Shown piece after piece: positions 42,173 through 50,161 of a DNA stretch of 64,000 bases. The notes beneath the pieces are model-generated. The model was not told the origin of the DNA. It ran no database searches and worked only from the letters and a program-made list of their open reading frames with translations. The position numbers and the translations under genes were made by a program. The stretch is taken from the NCBI GenBank assembly GCA_016712265.1, contig JADJRJ010000028.1:558001-622000 (forward strand). The letters are read 5' to 3'. Each line of letters starts with the position of its first letter. The stretch's first letter is position 1. Source of the stretch: Gemmatimonadota bacterium. GTDB taxonomy: Bacteria; Gemmatimonadota; Gemmatimonadetes; Gemmatimonadales; Gemmatimonadaceae.

Positions 42173-45100
42173 ATGCTCCGCCCCGTCCTTGCCGTTGCCC
42201 TCCTCGCCCCGCTGGCCCTCGTTGCGCAGGCGCGTCCCGACACCGCCCGCTGGGATGTCACCCAGGCGCGCGGCACCACGCGCTCGATCGACTTCACCAC
42301 GAGCGAGGGCACCTGGATGGCGCCCGACCTCGCGCCCGATGGGTCGTGGATGGTCTTCGACCTCCTGGGTCACGTGTATCGGATGCCCGTGGCCGGAGGT
42401 GAGGCGACGGCGCTCACGCAGAACAGCGGCGTCGCACTGAACTTCCAGCCGCGTATCTCGCCCGACGGCCGGACGATTGCGTTCATCAGTGACCGCCGCG
42501 GGCAATACAACCTCTGGCTGATGAACGCGGACGGCTCGAACCCGCGTCCGGTCTTCACCGACCTCAACGCGACCGCCTTCGAGCCGACGTGGACCCCCGA
42601 CGGGCAGTACATCATCGTGCGGAAGGGCGGGCGTGGCGGCGGGGAGGGCGCACCTGCACCAGGCGGTTTGTGGATGTATCACAAGGACGGCGGCCAGGGC
42701 GTCTCGCTGGTCGCGGCTGGCACGGGCGGGAACAATGGCGCCCCGCAGTGGCCGAGTGTGTCCGGGGATGGGAAGTACCTCTATTACCAGGTGAGCATGA
42801 ACGTCGAGGACGGCGAGCCCTTGTCGGGCACGCGCCAGGTCCGGCGTTTCACCTTCAAGGACGGGGAGCGCCTCGACATCACGGCGGGAGAGAGTGGCAG
42901 CGCGGCGGCCGCACGCTTCTCGTCAGGCGGTGCGGCGGCGCCCGAGGTATCGCCGGACGGACGGTGGCTGGCGTTCGCTCGGCACATCCCGGACGGCACC
43001 CTGCGCTTCAAGACGCATGAGTTCGGGCCACGCACGGCCCTCTGGCTGCGGGACCTGCGCACCGGCGCGGAACGCCTCCTCATGGACCCGATCGAACCCA
43101 TGATCGGCAGCGGCTCCAAGACCATCGGCGTGTTGCCGCGCTACGTGTGGGCGCGCGATGGGCGATCGATCCTCATCACGCAGGGCGGCAAGCTGCGACG
43201 GGTCGACGTGTCGTCGGGACAGGTGAACACCATCCCGTTCACGGCGCGGGTGCAGCGTACCCTCTCGCAGATGGCCCGCAAGGAGTTCCGCATCAGCGAT
43301 GACCCGGTGCAGGCGAAGTTCCTCCGTTGGCCGTCGTCCAGTCCCGATGGGCGCACGATCGCCTTCCAGGCCATCGGGCGCGTCTACGCGCAAAACGGCG
43401 CGAACGGCACACCCCGTCGATTGACCGCAGCGCCATTCGCCCCGCTCGAGTTCGCACCGGCCTGGTCACCCGATGGGCGCTGGATATCGTTTGTCACCTG
43501 GGATGACACCGGACGCGGGCACCTGTGGAAGGTGCCGGCCACGGGCGGGATGCCCCAGCGGCTGACGCGCGATCCCGGGGATTACACGGACCCCGTCTGG
43601 AGCGCCGACGGTCGCTCCGTGATCGTCGCTCGGGGTGAGGGTGCCACCGCGCGGGGGCGCACGATGACCCACAACGTCTGGTTCGACGTCGTGCGCTTTG
43701 ATGCCAACGCCGGCGCCGCCGGTGACTCGGGCGTTGCCATCGCCCTGATCAATCGGCCAAGTGGGATGGCGATCAGCGGTGAGGCACGTCGACAACTGCC
43801 GCGGCCCTCGGTGGGACCCGACGGTCGCGTCTTTTGGCCCGAGGAACGCGCGGGATCGGCAGGAGCACGCGGTGGCACTGCGCTGATCTCCGTGGCAGCG
43901 GACGGGAGCGATAAGCAGGAACACCTCTCCTTCCCCGCCGCGGACGAGATCATCCCCTCGCCGGATGGTCGCTTTGTCGCGTTTGCCGAAGGCGACAACG
44001 TGTACGTCGCCCCGATGGCCTGGGGCGGGATCGGCGGCGATGCGCAGCGCATCGAGAAGCGTCGCGGGCAGTTTCCCGTCACGGCGCTCACGCGCGACGG
44101 TGGGCTGTTCCCGCGCTGGCGCGACAACACAACCCTGGAGTACGGAAGCGGCGTCGCATTCTACGTCCACCACATGACCACCGGCCGCACCGATACCCTG
44201 AAGCTGGCGCTCAGCGTACCGCGTGCCGTCCCCACCGGGACGGTGGCGCTCACCAATGCCCGCATCGTCACGCTCAACAAGCGCGAAGTCATCGAGCGCG
44301 GCACGATCGTCGTCACCGGGAGCCGCATCACCTGCGTGGGCCGTTGCTCAACGAGTGGCATCGACCGGGTCATCAACGTGAGCGGCAAGACGATCATTCC
44401 GGGGATCGTCGACATGCATGCGCACCACTATCGCGAGTGGCGCGGGATGCGCCCTCGGCACGACTTCGAGCAGGCCATCTATCTCGCCTACGGGGTGACG
44501 ACCACCCTGGATGTGTCCATGTACTCGCAGAACATGTTTCCGACCGCCGAGTTGATCGAGGCCGGGGAGATGATCGGGCCGCGCGGCTTCAGCACCGGCG
44601 ACAACATCACCGCGGGGGACGCCGCGCGGGCGAACGAGGTCAACAACCCGCGGGACGCGCTGGCGATGGTGAAGAAGATGGCTGACTGGGGGGCCGTCTC
44701 CATCAAGCAGTACGCTCAACCGCGCCGCGACCAGCGCCAGTGGATGGCGGAAGCCTCGCGCCAGGTCGGGATGAACGAGACCTCGGAGGGCGGCTTCTTC
44801 TTCGAGAACCTGGGCTTCATCATGGATGGACAGACCGCCTGGGAGCACGCCTTCAGCGAGGTCCCCATGTACTCGGACGGGGCCAAGTTCCTCGGCAAGG
44901 CGGGGGCGACCTACTCGCCGACGCTGGTGGTCGCCGGTCCGGGGGCGTGGAGCATCGAGTATTGGTTCCAGGAGTCCGACGTCTGGAAGGACGCCAAGCA
45001 ACGCAAGTGGTTCCCGTGGCGACAGCTGGTCCCGCACACCCGCGTGCGCACCCTGCGTCCGAAGACCGACTATGCGTGGGGACTGATCGCACAGGCGATG

Positions 45101-45511
45101 GCCGACATCATCGCCGAGGGCGGCTGGGGCGCGTTAGGCAGTCACGGGGAGCACCATGGGCTGGCGCCGCACTGGGAGTTGTGGATGGGCGCGTCCGCGT
45201 TAGGCAATCACGGCGCCCTGGAGGTCGCTTCGCTGCATGGGGCGCGGTTCCTCGGGGCCGACAAGGACCTCGGCAGCCTGGAGGTCGGGAAGCTGGCGGA
45301 CCTGGTGGTGCTTAACGGGAACCCGCTGCAGGACATCCGGAAGACCGCCGATGCGCAATTCGTCATGAAGGGCGGCCGCCTGTACGATGCGATGTCACTC
45401 GATGAGGTGTGGCCACGCCAGGTGCCCTTTGGCCCGACGTATTGGGTGAACGATGACGCCCTGCAGTCGAATACCAAGGGGACGGACTGGTACGACCGGA
45501 AACGCCCTTAA
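42173..45511 (+). CDS. Secreted PD40 beta-propeller / amidohydrolase fusion protein
   Basis: A 1112-residue protein. After a signal peptide (VLAVALLAPLALVAQ), residues of about 30-680 form TolB/PD40 propeller repeats, each with the phrase SPDGR-x-IAF or similar ('ISPDGRTIAFISDRRGQYN', 'SSPDGRTIAFQAIG', 'WSPDGRWISFVTWD'). Residues of about 690-1112 are an amidohydrolase domain: 'NARIVTLNKREVIERGTIVV', 'GIVDMHAHHYREW' with the HxH metal pair, 'AVSIKQYAQP' with the bridging lysine, 'GSHGEHHGLAPHWEL' and 'GKLADLVVLNGNPLQDIR'. This two-domain architecture is common in Gemmatimonadota and Bacteroidota, and the propeller probably shields a peptide-like substrate. Two CGTTAGGC copies lie 66 bases apart near the end (45132, 45198), flanking 'HWELWMGAS'. 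Confidence 0.88.
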   Translation: MLRPVLAVALLAPLALVAQARPDTARWDVTQARGTTRSIDFTTSEGTWMAPDLAPDGSWMVFDLLGHVYRMPVAGGEATALTQNSGVALNFQPRISPDGRTIAFISDRRGQYNLWLMNADGSNPRPVFTDLNATAFEPTWTPDGQYIIVRKGGRGGGEGAPAPGGLWMYHKDGGQGVSLVAAGTGGNNGAPQWPSVSGDGKYLYYQVSMNVEDGEPLSGTRQVRRFTFKDGERLDITAGESGSAAAARFSSGGAAAPEVSPDGRWLAFARHIPDGTLRFKTHEFGPRTALWLRDLRTGAERLLMDPIEPMIGSGSKTIGVLPRYVWARDGRSILITQGGKLRRVDVSSGQVNTIPFTARVQRTLSQMARKEFRISDDPVQAKFLRWPSSSPDGRTIAFQAIGRVYAQNGANGTPRRLTAAPFAPLEFAPAWSPDGRWISFVTWDDTGRGHLWKVPATGGMPQRLTRDPGDYTDPVWSADGRSVIVARGEGATARGRTMTHNVWFDVVRFDANAGAAGDSGVAIALINRPSGMAISGEARRQLPRPSVGPDGRVFWPEERAGSAGARGGTALISVAADGSDKQEHLSFPAADEIIPSPDGRFVAFAEGDNVYVAPMAWGGIGGDAQRIEKRRGQFPVTALTRDGGLFPRWRDNTTLEYGSGVAFYVHHMTTGRTDTLKLALSVPRAVPTGTVALTNARIVTLNKREVIERGTIVVTGSRITCVGRCSTSGIDRVINVSGKTIIPGIVDMHAHHYREWRGMRPRHDFEQAIYLAYGVTTTLDVSMYSQNMFPTAELIEAGEMIGPRGFSTGDNITAGDAARANEVNNPRDALAMVKKMADWGAVSIKQYAQPRRDQRQWMAEASRQVGMNETSEGGFFFENLGFIMDGQTAWEHAFSEVPMYSDGAKFLGKAGATYSPTLVVAGPGAWSIEYWFQESDVWKDAKQRKWFPWRQLVPHTRVRTLRPKTDYAWGLIAQAMADIIAEGGWGALGSHGEHHGLAPHWELWMGASALGNHGALEVASLHGARFLGADKDLGSLEVGKLADLVVLNGNPLQDIRKTADAQFVMKGGRLYDAMSLDEVWPRQVPFGPTYWVNDDALQSNTKGTDWYDRKRP

Positions 45512-45809
45512 GGCGCTGGCGGGCTCGGCGGGTGACCTCCCGCCGGGCCCGGCCCGACGGGAGGCGGTCGCGCCCCGCGCGCTCGCCGCCTCCCGCCCGG
45601 GTGACCACCGCCATTGCTGCGGGTGACACCCGTCAATCCACCGCTCGCCACCGGTACGAAACGAATGGTCCCAGCCCCAAGACCCTCCGGGCAACTCCGG
45701 GGTCTGACCTGCTGCGCCCCCCTGAGAAACCCGGCCCCGCAAACCGTCGTACAGGCCACGGTGTCGAAGGTGCACCCCGTTTCGTTCCCGCAGCCCGTGA
45801 GAGCCGACC
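45512..45809. other. 298-bp intergenic region
   Basis: I see no gene here. It holds a perfect 10-bp hairpin (45558-45567 with 45586-45595) that could end transcription of the PD40-amidohydrolase gene, although no T-run follows. It also holds the odd-centred palindrome CGGGTGACACCCG at 45620-45632, a possible operator for the BlaI-type regulator downstream. Confidence 0.5.
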
Positions 45810-46208
45810 ATGCAGATCCCCGTCCACCTCACCGATCTTCAGCTTGCCATCGTCCGACTGCTTTGGGACCGGGGTGAGTGTACCGTGGTCGACGTCCAGG
45901 AAGGGCTGATGCCCGACCGTAGCCTGGCCCAGACCACGGTCGCGACGCTGTTGACGCGCCTTGAAAAGCGGGGAGTCGTCAGCCACCGCACGGTCGGGCG
46001 CCAGTTCATTTACAAGGCGGAAGTCACCGAGCCGGTCGTGCGCCACTCCATGGTCGGCGAGCTCACCAATTCGCTGTTCCAGGGCCGTGCTACGGCCCTC
46101 ATCTCGCACCTCCTCGTCGAGCGCGAGATTGACCGGGAAGAGCTGGGTGAGGTGAAGCGGCTGATCGCCCTCGCTGAAGAACGGAGCTACCTGCAAGTCG
46201 CGTCCTGA
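45810..46208 (+). CDS. BlaI/MecI/CopY-family transcriptional repressor
   Basis: A 132-residue protein with an N-terminal winged helix ('LTDLQLAIVRLLWDRGECTVVDVQ', in parts, then 'TTVATLLTRLEKRGVV' and 'VGRQFIYKAEV') and a C-terminal dimerisation region ('LISHLLVEREIDREELGEV'). In beta-lactam systems BlaI/MecI dimers block transcription until cleaved after BlaR1/MecR1 senses the drug. CopY relatives respond to copper. No BlaR1-type membrane protease is adjacent, and the metal-binding cysteines of CopY are absent. The gene ends nine bases before an M23 peptidase frame, so it may control cell-wall remodelling and its own operon. Confidence 0.9.
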   Translation: MQIPVHLTDLQLAIVRLLWDRGECTVVDVQEGLMPDRSLAQTTVATLLTRLEKRGVVSHRTVGRQFIYKAEVTEPVVRHSMVGELTNSLFQGRATALISHLLVEREIDREELGEVKRLIALAEERSYLQVAS

Positions 46209-46217
46209 CGGCGCGAG

Positions 46218-47183
46218 GTGGTGGTCGCAGAAGGGAGGTACGACCGCGGCTTTCCGCTCCTCCGCCACGTTCTCGACGCGTCGAGCCGGCACCTGCGGGA
46301 GCCCACGCTCCGTGGCCTGGTTGGTGTGCTGGGGGTGATGGGAGCGGCGGCCACGGCGGGGGCGCAAGACGCCGGGTGTGGCACCATCGAGCTCGCGCCC
46401 GCCGTGCCAACGCCGGGGCACTTCTTTCGCGTGCACCTGACGGGGGTGGTCGGGCGCCCGATCGGTGCGGAGGCCTTTGGCGAGCCACTTCACCTGGGCG
46501 CCGACTCCCTTGGTGCCATGAGCGCCCTCGCTGCGGCGCCGATTGATGCCTCAGAGGGGCAGGTGATCGTGACCTGTGACCGAAATGGGACAACGGCCAC
46601 GAGCACGGTTAAGGTGTCACTCGCGCCCGCCAGCTACCCCGTGGAACGTCTTCGCGTGGATCCGCGGTTTGTCGACCCGCCCGACAGTACCCTGGCGGCG
46701 CGCATCGCGCGCGAGTCGGCACGGGCCGGGGCCGTCGCGCGGGAGGCGCATGCAACGCCTCGCCTCTGGCAGGACCCGTTTCGTGCCCCGCGGCCGTCCC
46801 GCGTAGCCAGTGGATACGGTCGTGCTCGCATGTTCAACGGCGCACTGCAAAGTCGCCATCTGGGCACGGACTACGCGGGGACCATGGGGGCGCCGGTGCG
46901 CGCGCTCAACCGGGGAGTCGTCCGAATCGTTGGCGCGTTCTACTATGGGGGCCGCGTGGTGTACATCGACCATGGAGCCGGCGTGACGACCGCGTACCTG
47001 CACCTTTCACGGCATCGCGTGGCGGAGGGGGATACCGTGGCCCGTGGGCAGGTGATCGGCGACGTGGGGGCGACCGGCCGCGTGACCGGGCCGCACCTCC
47101 ACCTGATCACGCGGTATGGCGGCCACAGCCTGGATGCGTTGTCTCTCCTCAAGCTGACGGCGCCGTCGGCGCCCAGCCGCTGA
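46218..47183 (+). CDS. Secreted M23 metallopeptidase (LytM-like)
   Basis: A 321-residue protein with a hydrophobic signal (GLVGVLGVMGAAATAGAQ) whose N-terminal start is uncertain: GTG at 46218 or 46221, or a later codon. A beta-rich N-terminal part contains two cysteines. The peptidase domain has 'SRHLGTDYAGTMGAPVRAL' (the His and Asp zinc ligands), 'GRVVYIDHGAGVTTAYLHLS' and 'GATGRVTGPHLHL' (the HxH pair). M23 enzymes cut peptide cross-links in peptidoglycan. It follows the BlaI-type repressor by nine bases and is probably regulated by it. A perfect 14-bp palindrome lies at 47211-47224, just after its stop. Confidence 0.85.
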   Translation: MVVAEGRYDRGFPLLRHVLDASSRHLREPTLRGLVGVLGVMGAAATAGAQDAGCGTIELAPAVPTPGHFFRVHLTGVVGRPIGAEAFGEPLHLGADSLGAMSALAAAPIDASEGQVIVTCDRNGTTATSTVKVSLAPASYPVERLRVDPRFVDPPDSTLAARIARESARAGAVAREAHATPRLWQDPFRAPRPSRVASGYGRARMFNGALQSRHLGTDYAGTMGAPVRALNRGVVRIVGAFYYGGRVVYIDHGAGVTTAYLHLSRHRVAEGDTVARGQVIGDVGATGRVTGPHLHLITRYGGHSLDALSLLKLTAPSAPSR

Positions 47184-47365
47184 TCGTCGAGACTCTGGCC
47201 GCGGCACCGGGCGGCGCGCGCCGCTGGCGACGCGGAGTCATGACCCGGGCGGGGACCGTCACGCTGCGCGACGGACCTATCGATTTCCTGACATGGAGGT
47301 TCAAGAACGCTTGATGGGTTGGCCGATACGGGGCTGGCAGGCCTTCACCTCCAGCATCCGCTCCC

Positions 47366-48679
47366 ATGCCGACCGCTCGTCTCGTCCTCCTCGCCATCGT
47401 CCTGTGTCCGGCGACCGCCGCTGCCCAGCATCCGCCCGAGAAGGTGCCCCCCAAGAAGGTGACGCAGGTGGAGGCCCATGGGGCGGTCGCCCACCCTGCG
47501 CCGGCCGTGAAGGGTGATCACGGGGCCGCACCAGCCGGTGACGCGAGTTCCTCGTGTGCGTCGCTGTCGCCCATGCGCTCGGAGGGTCCGGTGTTTCCGG
47601 AGACGGCTGGCCCGGGCTTCGCGTCGTTTGTCGACCCTTCGGTCCGGATTGAGGGACGCGAGCGCGTGATGATCGGGTGCCGGTCGTTTGTAGCGCCCTT
47701 TGCGGCGCTGGACGGCTCGCTGGGTCCCATCGCCATCGGGGACGACTCCAACATCCAGGACAACGTGATGGTCTCCGGCAAGCTGGTCGTGATCGGGGAT
47801 CACGTGAGCATCGCGCACGGGGCGACCATCGTTGGCCCGGCGTCGATCGGCGCCCGCGGCGGCAAGTCTGCGTTTGTTGGATTTAACTCCATCGTCGACG
47901 GCGCGATGGTGGAGCCCGATGCCATGGTGACCCACCTGGCCAAGGTGTCGCCGGGGATCATCATCCGCGGGGGCAAGAAAGTGCTGCCGGGCAAGTGGAT
48001 CCGCACGCAGCAGGAAGCCGATGACCCGGCGCTGGGCAAGGTGGCCCCCGTGACCGACGCGGACCGCGCCTTCATGGCCGGGGTGCTGCACGTGAATGGG
48101 AGCTTTGCCGCCGGGTACACCGACCTGTTCCACACGGCGCCGGCCCAGGTGCGCGGCGTGGGCCGCGATCCGGGGCACTCGGACTTCAACCACGATGCGG
48201 ACCAGCCGAAGTTTGCCGGGAGTGCGATGTCTCGCCCGGACTCCAAGCTGCGGATCGTTGGTGGTGTCGACATGGCGGACTCGCTGTCGGTCGTCGAGGC
48301 CAAGGCGGGGCGCAACGTGGCGATCCGTGCCGACGAAGGAGAGCATTTCCACTTCGGCCTCGTGGGGCGCCTGCAGGACCGGGTCACCTTTCATGCCCTC
48401 GAACACACCGACATCACGATCGGGGACCGCGATGCCTTCGGCTATCACGTGGTCGTGCACGGCGGGCCGGACGACGGGTCGGACCCGCATGAACTCACCC
48501 GGATCGAGGACGACGTGGTGGTGAAGGATTGGGCCGTCGTTTTCCGCTCCAAGGTCGGGAAGGGGGTCGTGATTGGGACGCGCGCCTATGTGGATGGCTC
48601 GCATCTCGCCCCGGGCACGGTCGTGCCGGACCGCGCGATCATGATCAACGACAAGATCGTCGGCTACGTGGAGTGGTAG
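47366..48679 (+). CDS. Secreted gamma-carbonic-anhydrase-like left-handed beta-helix protein
   Basis: A 437-residue exported protein (signal peptide about 1-21). A low-complexity Ala/His/Pro segment follows. Two hexapeptide-repeat regions come next: about 105-200 ('IAIGDDSNIQDNVMVSG', 'VVIGDHVSIAHGATIVGP', 'AFVGFNSIVDGAMVEP') and about 340-437 ('ITIGDRDAFGYHVVVHGG', 'VKDWAVVFRSKVGKGVVIG'). The fold and the N-I-Q-D-N motif resemble Cam/CamH gamma-carbonic anhydrases. The His of SIAHGA is kept, but the usual following His (as in AVLHGC) is replaced by VGP. Zinc binding may therefore be incomplete or use the other domain's histidines. Carbonate-dehydratase annotation should be treated as provisional. 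Confidence 0.72.
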   Translation: MPTARLVLLAIVLCPATAAAQHPPEKVPPKKVTQVEAHGAVAHPAPAVKGDHGAAPAGDASSSCASLSPMRSEGPVFPETAGPGFASFVDPSVRIEGRERVMIGCRSFVAPFAALDGSLGPIAIGDDSNIQDNVMVSGKLVVIGDHVSIAHGATIVGPASIGARGGKSAFVGFNSIVDGAMVEPDAMVTHLAKVSPGIIIRGGKKVLPGKWIRTQQEADDPALGKVAPVTDADRAFMAGVLHVNGSFAAGYTDLFHTAPAQVRGVGRDPGHSDFNHDADQPKFAGSAMSRPDSKLRIVGGVDMADSLSVVEAKAGRNVAIRADEGEHFHFGLVGRLQDRVTFHALEHTDITIGDRDAFGYHVVVHGGPDDGSDPHELTRIEDDVVVKDWAVVFRSKVGKGVVIGTRAYVDGSHLAPGTVVPDRAIMINDKIVGYVEW

Positions 48680-48706
48680 GCTGAGCGGGCGGCGGGGGAA
48701 CGGAGG

Positions 48707-48736
48707 TTGACAATCGCGGGCGGGACCAGAGCTTGA
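48707..48736 (+). promoter_or_regulatory. Possible promoter for the carbamoylase gene
   Basis: A consensus -35 TTGACA at 48707-48712 is followed after 18 bases by GCTTGA (48731-48736), a poor -10. The start codon is at 48782. Confidence 0.3.
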
Positions 48737-48781
48737 TCACTGCGTCTGCGCCCGACGTCCTCCCCCCTCCACTCGCTGTCC

Positions 48782-50098
48782 ATGCCGTCTCGCCGTGAGT
48801 TCTCCCGCACGTCATTGGCCGCCCTCGGCGCCGCGGCCCTGGGCCGGTGGCCGGGCGTCGATCGACACGTCCACCAGGGCGTCAGGGTAAATGGGGAGCG
48901 CCTGAACGGACATCTCAAGGCGCTCTCCGCTTTTGGCGCCAACCCGCAGGGTGGCGTGAGCCGCGTCGCCTACAGCGAGTACGACAAGCAGGGGCGCGAG
49001 TACGCAATGGGGCTCATGCGAGCGGCCGGCTTGACCGTCACGATAGACACCGCCGGCAATATCCATGGGACCCGCGCGGGCTCCGACCCGGCGCGCAAAC
49101 CGCTCTGGTTCGGGTCTCACATCGACTCGGTCCCGGAGGGCGGGAACTACGATGGCCCGGTCGGCAGCCTGGGGGCGATCGAGGTTGCCCAGACCCTGCA
49201 GGAACGAGGGATCATCACCCGGCACCCATTGCATGTGGTGCTCTTCCAGAACGAGGAGGGCGGGACGGTTGGCAGTCGGGCCGTGGTCGGTGAGCTGCAC
49301 GAGGCGGACCTCGACCTTGGCAGCCGGAGTGGCAAGACGATCCGGAACGGGATCACGTTCATCGGTGGGAACCCCGCCAGGCTCGCCGAAGCTCGCAAGC
49401 AGCCCGGTGAGGCCGCCGCCTACATCGAGTTGCACATCGAGCAGGGGGGCAATCTCGACAAAGAGCAGCTGAATATCGGCGTGGTCGAGGGGATCGTCGG
49501 CATTGGCTGGTGGGACGTGACCATCGAGGGGTTTGCGAACCACGCCGGGACGACCGCGATGAACGACCGACGCGATGCCATGCTCGCCTTCGCGCGCTAC
49601 ACCGACATGGTGAATCGCGTCGTCACCAGCGAGCCGGGCCGCCAGGTCGGTACCGTGGGGATGGTGATGGCCTTCCCGGGGGCGCGTAACGTCATCCCGG
49701 GCAAGGTGCAGTGTTCGCTCGAGCTGCGCGACCTCGACAACGCCAAGATCACGCGCTTGTTCGAGAAGGTACGGACGGAATGCGTGGAGATTGGCAGGGC
49801 CACGGGCACAACCTTCAGCTTTCAGTCGACGCACCAATCCGCGTCAGCGATGTGCGATCCCGGGATCATGGCGACGATCGCCTCCCAGGCGAAGGGACTT
49901 GGTCTGTCGCACCGCCCCATGCCGAGTGGTGCGGGGCATGACGCGCAGCACATGGCCAAGGTCTGCCCCTCAGCGATGATCTTCGTCCCCAGCATCAAGG
50001 GGATATCGCACGCCCCGCAGGAATACTCCACGCCGCAAGACATCACCAACGGCGCGAACGTCCTCCTGCAGACCCTGCTGGCCCTCGACACGAAGTAA
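48782..50098 (+). CDS. Tat-exported M20 carbamoylase/hydantoinase-family amidase
   Basis: A 438-residue protein with a twin-arginine N terminus (SRREFSRTSLAALGAAAL). It belongs to the M20 group containing N-carbamoyl-L-amino-acid hydrolase, beta-ureidopropionase and allantoate amidohydrolase. Metal and catalytic blocks are 'WFGSHIDSVPEGGNYDGPVG' (His, Asp, Asp), 'FQNEEGGTVGSRAV' (Glu-Glu), 'YIELHIEQGG' (His) and 'MPSGAGHDAQHM' (His). 'FANHAGTTAMNDRRDAM' is the dimerisation-lid motif of this group. It releases an amino acid and ammonia/CO2 from an N-carbamoyl or ureido substrate, or acts as an N-acyl amidase. Export by Tat suggests scavenging outside the cytosol. Confidence 0.9.
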   Translation: MPSRREFSRTSLAALGAAALGRWPGVDRHVHQGVRVNGERLNGHLKALSAFGANPQGGVSRVAYSEYDKQGREYAMGLMRAAGLTVTIDTAGNIHGTRAGSDPARKPLWFGSHIDSVPEGGNYDGPVGSLGAIEVAQTLQERGIITRHPLHVVLFQNEEGGTVGSRAVVGELHEADLDLGSRSGKTIRNGITFIGGNPARLAEARKQPGEAAAYIELHIEQGGNLDKEQLNIGVVEGIVGIGWWDVTIEGFANHAGTTAMNDRRDAMLAFARYTDMVNRVVTSEPGRQVGTVGMVMAFPGARNVIPGKVQCSLELRDLDNAKITRLFEKVRTECVEIGRATGTTFSFQSTHQSASAMCDPGIMATIASQAKGLGLSHRPMPSGAGHDAQHMAKVCPSAMIFVPSIKGISHAPQEYSTPQDITNGANVLLQTLLALDTK

Positions 50099-50109
50099 TC
50101 CCGAACAAA

Positions 50110-50158
50110 GCAGGGGAGCAATCCGTAGAGGCTCTCGTTGCCCCTTCTACTCCCCTGC
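50110..50158 (+). promoter_or_regulatory. Inverted repeat abutting a start codon
   Basis: GCAGGGGAG (50110-50118) and its complement CTCCCCTGC (50150-50158) are separated by 31 bases. The right arm ends three bases before the ATG at 50162. The pairing could form a terminator for the carbamoylase gene or hide the translation start of the next gene. Confidence 0.5.
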
Positions 50159-50161
50159 GTG

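Noticed and set aside
45720..45790. BlaI operator of the classical TACA-TGTA type before the regulator gene
   Set aside because: A TACA occurs at about 45750, but no matching half-site at the normal spacing was found.
47211..47224. 14-bp perfect palindrome after the M23 gene
   Set aside because: It consists only of G and C in a GC-rich stretch and has no T-run, so chance is likely. It is mentioned only in the gene entry.
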